Part shown: one piece after another, positions 23,525 to 35,431 of the stretch
Layout of the letters: each line of letters starts with the position of its first letter
How positions within the stretch are numbered: the stretch's first letter is position 1
From: Erigeron canadensis
Lineage: Eukaryota > Streptophyta > Magnoliopsida > Asterales > Asteraceae
Assembly (NCBI RefSeq): GCF_010389155.1
Contig: NC_057766.1
Coordinates: 33,985,516 to 34,049,515, forward strand
DNA: 64,000 nucleotides
Direction of reading: 5' to 3'
Notes under the pieces: generated by a model
The model's database searches: none
What the model was told of the DNA's origin: nothing
The model's input: only the letters and a program-made list of their open reading frames with translations
Made by a program: the position numbers and the translations under genes

Positions 23525-24354
23525 TATGTTTTGATATTTTAAATTGCTTCCAATTTGTTTACAAAAGATCACTTATTTTAATTGTATATTATTATTTTTT
23601 AAGTTTTTAACATTTTTAAAATTATCTCATCTTAGTACAAGTGAACTAATACATAGTATATATACACATAACTATAGGGTGTATGTTTTGGATATATACA
23701 CCTAACCATCTCCGAAAAATTTGATTGTTATACATATTAGTTTCAATGTTATTTCGGTTGATGTTTTATTATTATGGATTTTTCTTTTAACTTTTTATTT
23801 TCAATGATTTAAGAAATTAGATTTAGTTATGTTTTTATTATTAATTTGTTATTTTATTTTAAATATTCTACTTTCATACTTATTATCTTTTAGAATTTAT
23901 ATAATATATTAATCTGTTATAAAATTATATCGTCGATTTATGTTTTGATATTTTAAATTGTTTCCAATTTGTTTACAATAGATCACTTATTTTAATTGTA
24001 TATTATTATTTTTTAAGTTTTTAACATTTTTAAAATTATCTCATTTTAGTACAAGTGAACTATTACATAGTATATATACACATAACAATAGGGTGTATGT
24101 TTTGGATATATACACCTAACCATCTCCGAAAATTTTGATTGTTATACTTATTAGTTTCAATGTTATTTCAGTTGATGTTTTATTAATATGGATTATTTTT
24201 TTTTAACTTTCTATTTTCAATGATTTAAGAAATTAGCTTCAGTTATGTTTTTATTATTAATTTGTTTTTTTATTTTAAATATTCTACTTTCATACTTATT
24301 ATCTTTTAGAATTTATATAATATATTAATCTGTTATAAAATTATATCGTCGATT
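23525..24354. repeat. Two-copy tandem duplication, 414-bp unit
   Basis: The block beginning TATGTTTTGATATTTTAAAT at 23525 recurs at 23939 with few differences, through to ATTATATCGTCGATT. It is AT-rich and non-coding. The shared GTATGTTTTGGATATATACACC suggests part of an older element. Confidence 0.9.
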
Positions 24355-24630
24355 TTTTCTAATTGCTTACCCATTAAAAAATCAATATCAACTCAGGTTT
24401 TGAGCTAAATAATGTTTCTAAAAACATGTAATAATTTTTACATAGTACGGAACACAATAAATATAATGTCTTCCGGGGCATCGCCCGGGTAACGTATCTC
24501 GTTGTAAAAAGTAAAAGAAGATCATATAATTCAAGTGAAATTGGCTCTTTAAATAAAAGGAAACCATCTAAAAAGAACCTATTATTGAAAACTTTATAAA
24601 GGAGATGTATTTAATTCTCTATAAATAAAA

Positions 24631-25736
24631 CTAGAAGAGTGCTCGCACGTTGCAACGACAATAGTTTATAATGCGTGAGATGCCGTAACGGTAATACAAG
24701 TCGTTTAAGTAACTTTCATGAGATGCAGCGATAAAGCATCTAACCATGATTATCATTCTAAATATACGTCGATGATTTGATGCGCAAATTAATTAGGTGT
24801 AAAAATTAACCATTTTAGATATATTTGTTAGGTTTATTTAAGGGTAGTTTGGGGTTTGAAAAAAGTGTTAGAATTTTCTAAAGTAGAGAGACCAGTTTGT
24901 TTTATAATGGATTATAGAATAGTATATTTCGGTTTTTAATATTAAAAAAATCATAATATTAAAACTAAAAGGAGAAAATGTGAATAACTCAACATTTCAC
25001 ATGTAAATTTTAGTGATGTTTCAAAGCCAACTTGGCATTTAACGGATGATGAAATAATACACTTCCATATGAAATGGTTTTACTATAATAACATGTTACT
25101 CACGCTATGCAATGATAGTTATGACGGCGACGATGTAGTGGTGAAGACGACTGTTGGTAGTAGATGAGATGTTTAAATGGTGTAGATGATGAAATAATAC
25201 ACTTCCATATGAAATGGTTTTACTATAATAACATGTTACTCGTGCTATGCAATGGTGGTTATGACGGCGACGACGTGGTGGTGGAGATGACTGTTGGTAG
25301 TAGATGAGATGTCAAGTGGTCTTGATAATTTATGTAAAGGTTTAATGAAGATATTTTAAAAGATAAATGATTGATAGTGTAATTTAATCATTAATGTTAA
25401 GGGTGTAGTGTAGGTGAAAATATTTAAACGGTGCTAAGTGAAAATATTACATTTTTTCAACACATCCAAAAATAAAGTGTTAATTTTTTATAATACTAGC
25501 ATGATAACCGCGCAATGCGGCGGTGTTCATGGCTGCGACGGTGTGGTGGTGAAGGACGACAGTTGGTGATAGAGGAGACGTCGAGTGATGTAAATAATTG
25601 ATGTAAAGGTAATTGATATAAAATGTTAATAGAGATCTTTTAAAAGATAAATGACTGATAGTGTAATTAAGGATAGTTTAAACATTTTCGCCATGTAACT
25701 TTCAACATGTGGGCTATTCGAATAAGATAGTATAGA
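24631..25736 (-). mobile_element. Helitron (non-autonomous, 1.1 kb), minus orientation
   Basis: Read on the minus strand it starts TCTATACTATCTTATTCGAA at 25736, right after an A, and ends ...TCTAG at 24631, right before a T, as expected for Helitron insertion at AT. Just before the 3' end is the palindrome CGTTGCAACG. A second 3'-end-like sequence, CCGCCGCATTGCGCGG...ATGCTAG followed by T, lies inside with its CTAG at 25499-25496. This would make a smaller 241-bp unit (25496-25736) that shares the 5' end. No Rep/helicase coding. Confidence 0.65.
25045..25324. repeat. Two-copy tandem duplication, 140-bp unit, inside the Helitron
   Basis: GATGATGAAATAATACACTT at 25045 recurs at 25185. The units share GGTTTTACTATAATAACATG and the GACGGCGACGA...GGTAGTAGATGAGATGT end. 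A more diverged copy of the GACGG...GTTGGT part occurs near 25535-25590. Confidence 0.88.
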
Positions 25737-26441
25737 TAGCATAAATTGTTAATACGTTCATAATACATGTAACATGAGTTAGACCTTACAAGAGTCATAA
25801 AATTCAACTACATCACCATATCTTTAAAACTGAATAAATTTTTTTTCATAATACTAATTTTTACTTAAAATTAGACTATGAAATTCAATTATATTATGAG
25901 TTGTCAATTAACTTAAAACTGAATAAATACTTATAAATAATATTAAAAATATAAAGTTTTATAAAAATTGTGAATTTCGTCGTGTTATGACCACCCTGGC
26001 CATTAAATAGCTTCTTTCACTGATCACTCCTAAAGTTATGTTGACCATTCCAACATCTTTTTTGTCTAGTGTTATAGACTTGTTCCTACAAGCTAAACTC
26101 AATGCTTGTACTTGCAAACTCAGACTCAGCGGTTAAAAGAACTTGAAAGATTTGAAACGAGTGATACGGGAGACATGATACATAATGCTTATGCAAGAGA
26201 GCTTCAAAGTTTCGCCATCTTGACAAATGCAAGTCACTCCTTTATTAATGTTTCCCTTTTCAAAAGAGGGCCTGTTATCTAGTTACATCGAAAAGTGGAG
26301 ATTGATCCATTCGAATTCTCCCAAAAATACTTTTATACTTACATGAGGAAGATTTTATCTACATGCTATTGTTACATGTAGGTGGAAATTCAAATGGCCG
26401 TCTTCTTTGGTGTTTATAGGCTGTTCTGAATGTGTTTTGCC
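25737..26441. other. 3' flank of the DUF707 gene; no gene seen
   Basis: AT-rich sequence without convincing frames. The part nearest 26441 is probably 3' UTR of the minus-strand gene. Confidence 0.45.
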
Positions 26442-29400
26442 TTACTGGTCTGTAGAGTTGGTTTGATTGAATGCCATTGCCTTGATCTTGTGATATGCTC
26501 TCTCTGCCAACGTCATCCGTATTTGAAACATCATCCATTCTTTTTTACATCTTTCCCGTACCTGATGCGAAAATAAGCTGAATACATAAGTAAGACTAAA
26601 TCTCTTATTAAGGTTTTACTACACTTCATGAAAAGAGAGTTTGAGACATACTGCTACACGTGGTGCCTTTCCCTTCGCTGCTATCCCCTGAGAAAAAGTA
26701 ACAAAAGTGACTGGAGGATATTAAGAACTTATCCAAAAGAAAGTGGATATGGGTTCAAGGTCAACCAAAGTGTGTTTTTAATGCATATAGCATCCTAAAT
26801 CATTTTGTTCAGAAATTTTTATTGAACTGTTCATAGTCATGGTTTTTGTGATCACAAAAGATTTAAGAATTTGGGACAAAAAAGTGTTTTAGGCTACCCA
26901 ACTTGTTCGGAAAAATACATGTCTTGAATTGTTTCCAACTAGCTCATTTTAAACAGTTCATGTCAAGGAGTGTATTTCGGGTTCAGAAAACTAGACACCT
27001 GGTTCCCAAGTGAAGGAAGTGTTTGATGAACTATCGGCTGAGCATCTACAACTCCTATCTTCTCATGAGCAGGCTGTATCAAGCAATCAACTTGATTACA
27101 CATGGATACAAATTTTGAATTCTAATAACAAAGATGATAAACCCAAGCTCCTTTTTTGAATCACAAATCCAAGTGCAACTATATTAGTGAAGTATTGGTA
27201 AGAATACGAAGTCTCACCTGTACGCATCTCCTAAGGGCAAAATCGAGACCCCATCCATGAACTAAGTCATTCTGCACACAAGAAAAATCATGTTCATGCT
27301 GGAAACAAGATAAGTACTGGGGGGTGACATGTATAGGTGGCAACATGATTGGGTGGGTCAGGTAGGGCGATTTGGACAAGAGGTCAAAACTTGTGTGTTT
27401 TGACCCCTCCAACCAATTAAAGATAAAAATAACCCGAATCGATCCATTCATAAGTAAGGTCAAATTTGCAAAGACTGTACTGGATCATATTCCAAACACT
27501 GTAGGACATACTATAAAGACTGTACCTGGATCATATTCCATACACAGCGCCATGCATTGCGTGAGAATACAGGGGCCATTATCTCAACAAATCTGTGTAA
27601 TATTAACAATTGTAAGCATTAAGCAGTTAGTTAGCAACTACAAAAGAATATTAAGTTTATTTGTTGAGATTACATGAAGCTAAACATACGCTGCACATGG
27701 TGGCAAGTGTGGATTAGAACACCAGCCTTCTCTTTCCTTGGCTAACCTATGAGGTAAATTAACAAAACAATATTCAAGTCAATCTTAAGGGTATTATTTC
27801 ACAGCAAGTGAAATTATTACACAGTTGATAATTGGGATGCCTTACTTGTGCACTTCAGTATCATTTCGTTTCCTGGTCATTTGCCATGATAGTTGTCCAC
27901 TCTTTTCTAATAAAGCTGGTTGAGAAATTTCTAATCCATGCCTCTTCATCAGTTCCATGTACCTAAAAGACATAGTCTACATGAGTTTTAAATAGCTCTT
28001 TCTCATTTGGTTTACCAGTAAAGATAGCAAATTGACGGAACAAGTTGTTTCTATCTTGAATTAGAACAGTGACTTTTGATACTGATCAAAACTCAAACAC
28101 GACCCCAATCAACACACTCATAAGTAAATGGATCAAGATACCGCCTCTAACCAAAAGAGATCACAGATATTTACTTTTCAGCATCAAAGTAATCTAATCC
28201 AAGATCCTCGTCCCAGATAAATATGTAGTCATAGGGTGCCACAATGTCGGGATGTAGAAAACGCTTAGCATACCACCTACAACAATTTTCAGGAGGTTTC
28301 TGTAAGGTAAAGAATTCATTTGCATAATAAAGCCTCAAAAAATTAATTTTTGGCTTATGAAACCATGTAGTAAGATTTACCATTTACTTTGTTTGGGAGC
28401 ACTGACATGTATAGCCCTTTTTGACCATTCAAATTCATTCCACTCACTTGTTCGACCGTCATAGTGAAACAGCATAAGAGTGAAGTTTTCTGAGAACTGA
28501 AATTACTGTAATTAGATACGGGTCTAGTAGGGCCAGAATGGGTAACGGGTCAAAAAAGGTTCTGGCTGTAAGGGTCATTTTTATTACAGGTTGGACACTT
28601 GTCAGGTTCATATTCAGCATGGACTGGGTCGAGCTGGTTTGACCCTAAATACTTTTCCATTTTCTAAACAATTTTCAATAAATACAAACACTAGGTGACT
28701 TTCAGCACGTTAGACCCATTCCTTTCCTATATAAATTTTTATCTGACCCGTATGAGATAAGACACAACCCTTTGAATGACTCGAAATTGGCACCTCTAAC
28801 GTCACCTGGGCAATGAGGAAGTACATAGGACAATTACCTAACCTTTTTCATTGCTTTATCAATGTTATCCTTCTGCTCATAACCCACAGCAAAGGTTACT
28901 AGGTACCTCGGTTTCATAGTCAAGTCCTGCAAGTTTCACCCTACCAAATAAATGTTTATCAAAAATGAAATCAATGGATCTTAACCTAATTGAAATAGGC
29001 CCATTCAAAAGTAATATATCATGGTAAAGTGGAAATGCAAGAAGATGATAATGAAATCAACAGAATTCACGATCCCTCTTCTTTGCTGATGGCTTTCATT
29101 GTAGTCAAATATTCTGGTTTGGTTAATGTGTATATCACTTTAAGTAATGGTGCCAATATGATCAAGATAACTTCAAGTAATGGTGCCAATATAATCAAAC
29201 AATATTCAGATTTGTAATATAATCAAGGTAACTTCAAGATAGCTTTTTGCTGAGCCTTCATTAGATGAACTTGGAAAGTTTAATGAAGCAGATACCTCAC
29301 TAGGGGTACCCCATAATCTGCGGAGGTATAAATCAGACTCGGGTGCAATTAGACGTGGAGGTAGCCTTTCTGCTCCTCTGGGATTTGTTGGAGCCCATAT

Positions 29401-30525
29401 CTGCTGCAGGTATAAAAAATGAATAATAAACATCTAGGACCATGGCAGAGAACTTGATGAAATATTGTAAGAAACGTGACAAGATTGGAAAAAGTATGTA
29501 TCGAAATATAGATTAGAACTCTTCCATCAAAAAAATGGAAGCTCATTAAGAAGAAAAATTTTACATAAACATATGGTCGTTGAGAGTAAAAGGACGTGTG
29601 CGTGTGTGTGTATGTGTGTGTTTGCAGGCAATATATACTATGATACCAAGCTGGATATTTGTGCAACAATTTCGCCATAAGTAGCCAAAAGGAAACCTTT
29701 TTGGTAGTTCGGCCTTCTTCATACATATATAGATATACATGAACAATATGGGACAACACGTACTTTCACTTTTGTACCATTCGGTAGACGTGATGATATG
29801 ATTTCGTTTCGCTGGAGAGAAGACCAGACATTTAAGGCTGTTTGGGTTGAGAGTCCCGGGTACTTGTCCTCTATGTCATGAATATTGATGGAGAGAGGCA
29901 CAGTAGACTGCAGGTTTGTCTTCTGCATAATTGAAGCAGAAAACCTTGTCAATTTTCTCTTGTATTTCTTCCTATAAAAGTAGAAATGGCAATTTTGACC
30001 CATTTTTCTTATGAATCAGTTAATTTGGTTTATGTTGGGTAAACTCAAAATGCTTAGATGAAAAGGGAACTGGTCAGTAGGCTCAAACATGTTAACATCG
30101 CCAAAAGTGTCTTTTTGTAAGCTTAAAGAAATAATCCCCTTTGAACTTTTTTTCGAAATATCAGATTATTATACAACAATAAACTTTATATTAAGGTTAA
30201 CACTAGTTACTCATTAAAAATTTGGAAAATTTTGACAGAAAACATTTCATGTCAACCCAACCCAACCTGAACTAGACTAGACCCGCCCCTTTTTGACACA
30301 ACACAACCTGGCCGACCCACTTATTTTGCCACCTCTGCTTAAATTAACTGAGTGTAGAATAATCAGCTTAACATGAAGTAAAGCAAAAGAATAGAGGCAT
30401 GCCTTATTCAGCGAAAGTGTTGGGAATGACGCTCCTAAAAAGAAACCAAGCACAACACCAATATACGTTGTTACAACTAATCTCAATGTCTCATTCGATC
30501 TTCTCATAACGTTGGGTCTAACCAT
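26442..30525 (-). CDS. DUF707 family protein (type II membrane, glycosyltransferase-like), 13 exons
   Basis: Exons on the minus strand: 30525-30403, 29922-29764, 29400-29296, 28926-28843, 28496-28381, 28276-28175, 27962-27846, 27746-27690, 27592-27526, 27271-27218, 27073-26999, 26687-26652 and 26561-26442. They sum to 1215 nt, or 404 residues, the usual family length. N-terminal anchor LRLVVTTYIGVVLGFFLG (about 14-31), then GLSTQTALNVWSSL, IWAPTNPRGAERLPPRL, ESDLYLRRLWG, FHYDGRTSEW, RFLHPDIVAPYDYIFIWDED, GWCSNPHLPPCAAF and DLVHGWGLDFALRRC. Databases often name this family 'lysine ketoglutarate reductase trans-splicing related', a poor guide to function. The WDED motif and the anchor suggest a Golgi-type transferase (inference). 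Intron 1 has a GC donor (AAG|GCATGC); intron 2 ends in a CAGCAG tandem acceptor. Three introns hold MITE-like insertions. Confidence 0.93.
28525..28798. mobile_element. MITE of the GGTGGCAA family, in DUF707 intron 4
   Basis: Left end TAGTAGGGCCAGAATGGGTA and right end, read inward, TTAGAGGTGCCAATTTCGAG are imperfect inverted repeats. The inside is rich in GGGTCA/TGACCC words, as in the related copies of this window. Confidence 0.55.
29981..30337. mobile_element. MITE of the GGTGGCAA family, in DUF707 intron 1
   Basis: Left end TAGAAATGGCAATTTTGACC and right end, read inward, CAGAGGTGGCAAAATAAGTG. Inside there are GACCC/GGGTC words. 357 bp, entirely within the intron. Confidence 0.6.
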
Positions 30526-31798
30526 GAAATCCAAAAACTTGAGGAACAACAGAAAGAAAAATATAACATTAAGTATTGTATCAATGTATCATAACAATGC
30601 ATACAGTTAAAAGTTAGTAATGAGACATGTGTTCTACCTGTAACCGTTGCTTTTATATCAAATATTGGATCTATATTCTGATGCCAAGATGTTTACCTCA
30701 GAACGTTCCTTAATTAACCGAGCTTATGATGCTGCATGCGGGCACATAAATCCGTTGAGGTTTATATGCCGATTAATATGCCTAAAAGCATCAACAACAA
30801 AAAGTGCAAGTGTTTTTTTTTTGTTCCAGGCAAATTATTATGTCTCATATGTTTCACTATGTGTCAAAGGAAATCAAATCAACAATTTATTAAGTACATG
30901 AAAGCGTGTAATTGATGAATAAATATAAACTTTTACCTACAAATTTGCATTGAAATTAACGAAAAAAAGGAACACATAAATTGATATGTTTGGGCAGATT
31001 CTTGATTTCAATTGTAAACAAAATTGGGTCTGAGTTCAAATGCATATGTACCTTAGTATTTTTATTTTTTTTTCGTCATGCCCAGCAAACATTGTACATT
31101 TCTTGCCAAGGGAGTGGCTATTTATCTGATTCATATCGTATTCTAAATTAAGATATATATTTTTTTATGTTACCAATAGAATGGCACGGTAGTCAGGCAT
31201 TCTAGTGCTCTCACAAGAAGTCTCGGTTTGAACCTCTCTAGGAAAATCTATTGGGCAGACCACATAATGGGTTCGGACACGGTCAAAGGGATACCCAGGT
31301 TTAGCTGCATAGGAAAACCTCCTCTGTTTAGATTAGCAGACGAAATTTATTTGAATGTTGTGTTATATGGTTGATAACTAGATTAAGGTTGTCCAATACC
31401 CAAGCTTAGGTATGAAACTCCTCACATATCAATTATTTAGTACGAGTATTTGTTGTATAATAATTAAATCACATGACCCACATGAATTTCATGGTTAAAG
31501 AAAATGGTACGTGAAAGGTTTCATACCTAAGCTTGGGTATGAGACAATAATAAACCCGTTTTTGCGTGTCCAATTAGTATACATGTGGAGGCCTAATGTG
31601 CTCGTGTAGTTGTGTGTGGGTGACCCATGTTGATCTCTGCCTAGACATTTTGAGAAAAAGCCACACATATCACATGAAATAAGAAAACTTGGTCCGGTTC
31701 ATATGGAATGCGCGGTTTACATGGATTACATGGACTAGGAAGACTCAAGTATGTCAAAAGCACAGTCCAAAAGAAAGTACATTTCTAGCTTCTTAGGA
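30526..31798. other. Spacer between DUF707 and the GDSL esterase gene
   Basis: The first few hundred bases are the DUF707 promoter/leader side; the part near 31798 is the GDSL 3' flank. Contains the SINE-like sequence at 31178-31325. No gene recognised. Confidence 0.45.
31178..31325 (+). mobile_element. tRNA-derived SINE-like sequence (Au-like)
   Basis: AATGGCACGGTAGTCAGGCA resembles a Pol III A box; CGGTTTGAACCTCTC at about 31224 is a good B box (GGTTYGANNC), about 35 bases downstream. Ends near GGGATACCCAGGTTTAGCTG, recalling plant Au SINEs. No clear A tail or target duplication found. Confidence 0.5.
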
Positions 31799-34591
31799 TT
31801 ATAGATGCCTATAACAAGCGTGTGTTGCTGGGATTGGTGGGTCTGATAACGATCCATTTAGTATGTGATTAGCCACCCACTGATTCCCAGCCTCAGTCAT
31901 GTGAACTCCATCCCAGCTCACATACGCTGCAGGATTAGCACAAGCATCACCAAAAACTTTTGTCCCATTCACAATTCCTGTGTTCCCGCAAAAGATATGG
32001 ACATCATTCTCATGGTACCCACAACATACCTTATGCGGATCATTGAATCCTGTCATAGTAAAAAGAACAAGATTAATCATCATAAAACAAGCATCATATT
32101 ACAGCAGTTTGATGAAACTAACCATATTCTTTTGTCCTACTGATCAGCTTGTACTTGGCTGTGTAGATATCAACATATGTTATGGCAGCATCAGATAGTT
32201 GTGAACGAAGCTTGATAACCTGAGCTTTTAGCTGGTTGTTGAACTCCATTGTCATGTTATTCTGGTACCTGATGCACCCATAGCGATCAAGATAACCAGG
32301 TTTTGGGTTTCTAAGATAAAATGTTGCCACGGGCAAGCACCCAACTGGTCCTGTATTGTGAATCCAAAACCACCTTGCCCCTTGTTGATACAGTTGCTGC
32401 CAATATACTCATTTCATTAGTTAATTCCAATTTTAGATAACAATGACGGTATGATTGGAAGAGTCGATTTCGACCCATCTACTCATGAATGACTGAATGA
32501 GGCTACTTGAGTTATGTTTGTCTCCCATGGGTCCACTTTGTAAGCAAAATGTTTAAATAAAACTAGCTACATGCCTGTATCTGACACTAGTCAAATGGGT
32601 TGAAACTTGAAGGTCTATCATAAGATTCAGAATGCATATAACCTTCTAACTTTCTGTCATTACAAATAGATAGATTTTATTTTAGTGATATAGTTTTTAA
32701 AATCATATTTAACACATTAAGTGTCAATAAAAGGATAGAAAAAAGAAGAAAATAAAAAGTGTGTTGTACCAACACACACTAAAAGACCTGTTGTAGCCCG
32801 TTATCCAACCCATCCACATTGCCACCTCCAAGTATGATCATAAGTTTTTACCTGAACAGAAAGGGCGAATTCACTGATAATGTCAGGTATCGCTGCACGT
32901 AGTTGTTTCTCATCAAGTGTTCGAAACCCCACAGACAGGTCATTTTGGCCAATATCCAAAGTAAAAAGGGCTTTTGAGAAGTCACCAGGCCTTTGGAGCT
33001 GGCTTTTATCAGCAGTTGGATGACTTGAACTCCATAGATTGATGATTCGAGCTTTAAATTGGGTGAACTGAATGGTCTGGATATCAAGAGAGAAGGGACT
33101 GATGCCATTCTGGTATATGGATTCATTTTGCTTACGAATTGTTGATCCTCCTGTTGCAAAATTGGCACCGTGTCGATAGTCTGTGTTGATAGTGTCCAGG
33201 TATGCACTCACGTATGGTAGCCCGATGTAGTTGGCTTGAAGAACACAACAAAAAACACACGAGTAAAATTTATACTAAGGTGATTATGTACACGAGTACT
33301 AAATAATTTATTTATTTTTTCTAATTTTTTTTTTCTTTTCCATTCAATCAAATTATAATATTTTACATGGAAATAGAATGCAAACGGGCAAACAATTAGT
33401 TGCAATGACACATGATAGAAAGATATTGTTTGGATACAAGTCTATTGCTAGTTATCCATTCAACTATTCTAAAAGAATTGTCCACTTCACAAAAACACAA
33501 AGAAAAATGCAATCATTATAGCTATAACTTTTGTTGAACTAACAGTTTTGTACTTATGTTATGCATAATATCAAAATACTAGTTATTAGTTACTATTAGC
33601 AAATGACGGCCAGCTCAGTGGCTAAATGCACCCAGGTTTTCCCCAGAGGTGGGGGTTTGAGACTTGCCAGGAGCATTTCTTGGCCCCTATTAAAACCCAG
33701 GCCAGTTAACTGGATGTTGTGGGTTGCCTAGGTACGCATATGCGTGTGGGTTTTTCCTTGGATGTAGCGGGATCCGGTATAGACAACCGACTACCCAATG
33801 TTGCGTTGGTTCTCACCATGTTATGGTGGGAAGTGCTACGGCATTATGAATAATGTGCAACTTTCAAAAAAAAGAAAAGAAAAGTTGTTAGTTACTATAA
33901 CTATAGGTTGTGGGGTTAGCTCACTTGGTAAAGATTTTTGCCTCTTAGGAGGTAACTCCAGGGTCCTAACACAGGCGTATTTAGGATTACTAAGGTAGGT
34001 GTTGTAAAATATTTGTCTTTTCAAAATAAAAAAAAAATTGCTATTAATAGAAATGAAGTTGGGGTTGTCTCGCAGTTAGGTGTGAAAAAAGTGAAAGAAA
34101 CATTTTGATTTTTTAATCCGTAAACATCATGGGGCCAATTATTTATTCATTATTTAAAAACTATTTAACAATCAAGATGCGAGAGGTTTTTAGCCCAAGT
34201 TGGGTGTGAGACAACACCCCATTCGCTGTTCCCTTATATACTCTATGAAGCTTTTATTAACTTTAAAAAAATCAAAGGGAAGTGATCTATTTTAGAATGC
34301 ATACAGAAAACAAAACATGTTAATAGTACCAAGGAAGTCGAAAACAAGGCGGCCGTCACTTAGCCGTCCAACGGGCTTGTTGAAAAACGTCATACCATAG
34401 GGAGACGTAACTGGGACAAATGCTGCAGAGATACCACCAGTGTCCGAATTCGAGTCACCAAAGTTGTAAAGTCCAGCATAACTACAACGCTTTGGTAAAG
34501 TACTACTACCTTTCGTCTTTTCTTCACCAGCCATTACCAACTCGCCACAAATGAACAACCCCATCACTACAAGTTTCACAACAGAAGCCAT
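31799..34591 (-). CDS. GDSL-type esterase/lipase (At5g14450-like), secreted
   Basis: Exons on the minus strand: 34591-34330, 33234-32852, 32396-32123 and 32049-31799; 389 residues. Signal peptide MASVVKLVVMGLFICGELVMA (about 1-21). Block I YNFGDSNSDTGGISAAF holds the nucleophile Ser. Then GRLSDGRLVFDFLANYIGLPYVSAYLD, GANFATGGSTI (block II Gly), DIGQNDL (block III Asn), and DGVHMTEAGNQWVANHIL (block V Asp and His). All SGNH catalytic residues are present. FWIHNTGPVGCLP is typical of the subgroup that includes alpha-fucosidase-like and acetylxylan-esterase-like GDSL proteins, so a cell-wall or lipid ester substrate is plausible. Intron 1 (33235-34329) carries two SINE-like insertions. Confidence 0.95.
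33597..33882 (+). mobile_element. SINE (286 bp) in intron 1 of the GDSL gene, antisense to it
   Basis: tRNA-like head with CAGCTCAGTGGCTAA (A box, about 33611) and GGGTTTGAGACTT (B box, about 33653), then an A-rich tail (TTTCAAAAAAAAGAAAAGA). Flanked by 16-bp repeats AGTTATTAGTTACTAT (33581-33596) and AGTTGTTAGTTACTAT (33883-33898), one mismatch, a clear retroposition signature. Confidence 0.9.
33906..34040 (+). mobile_element. Second short SINE-like sequence in the same intron
   Basis: GTGGGGTTAGCTCACTTGGTAA resembles a tRNA A box. It is followed by CTCTTAGGAGGTAACTCCAGGGTCC and ends in an A run at about 34028. No sure target duplication; lies 8 bases beyond the target duplication of the first SINE. 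Confidence 0.45.
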
Positions 34592-35084
34592 TGTGAGTTT
34601 AATTTAGTTACAGGATTACTATTATATATGGGAAGATGAGAGTAGGTGGTGTGAACTGTGAAGTCAAGCTGTTCAAAAAAAAAAAAACAAAAAACTGTGA
34701 AGTCAATTTACAGATGATTAAAGTGAGAAATGCAGAGAATAAAAGGGGAGTAAAGTGATTAAAGTGTCACACACACTCTATATATATAGCAGGACATGGC
34801 AAGAACGAAGCACATGCCATTTTAAGGGTCTGGAATGAGTGACTCGCGAGTAATTATTAATGAGATCGACTAAGAGCACCTAACCGCCGCTCAAAAAAAA
34901 AAAAAAAAAAATCGAGCACCTAACTATGAATAGGAGGACTAGTGATGAACCGCCATACAAAATTAGAGTAAGTAATATCTAATAATACCTTTTTCGACAG
35001 TAAATTAGAAAGGTTAGTTGTTTTCAAAATTTACGAAAGATAGAAAAAGATCTTCAACTTTACTGGACACGAAGATATAATCAT
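34592..35084. other. Upstream region of the GDSL gene
   Basis: Promoter side of the minus-strand GDSL gene. TATATATA at about 34779-34788 on the plus strand could serve as a TATA box for it. Two long A runs (34674-34687 and 34892-34910). No gene. Confidence 0.4.
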
Positions 35085-35097
35085 TGACATTTGTCTC

Positions 35098-35431
35098 TTT
35101 TCCTTGAGCTTTAGCTCAATGGTTGAAGATCATTCCTTCTTGCATGAGGTTTCGTGTTCAAACTTTCGGAAGGACATAGGGATTAAGTCCTTTTATGAGG
35201 AGTTGACTTGGGTATATCCAGGTTTTAGTCTGAAGGGCAGGTTTTTACCGCTATTAATCATCGTGCTTTCGAGAGGATTAGTATGGAATTTTCTCCCAAT
35301 CGGGTATTTAAAATATACATTTCTACTTCGAGAAAACTCTCTAGCATGGGGCCGACTAAGACAACGTATGTTAGACCTCCCGCTGTCGAATCCCGACAAG
35401 GTTCCAACGAAATTCACTTTAAAAAAAAATA
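35098..35431 (+). mobile_element. SINE (334 bp)
   Basis: TTAGCTCAATGGTTGAAGA (A box, about 35111) and TTCGTGTTCAAACTT (B box, about 35151), with a 3' run of A before 35431. Flanked by identical 13-bp TGACATTTGTCTC at 35085-35097 and 35432-35444. An open frame crosses it but has no protein-like features. Confidence 0.9.

Noticed and set aside
24465..24515. GC-rich palindrome CCGGGGCATCGCCCGGGTA as another Helitron 3' end
   Set aside because: Hairpin plausible, but the expected CTRR end is not present (CTCG instead) and no matching 5' end was found.
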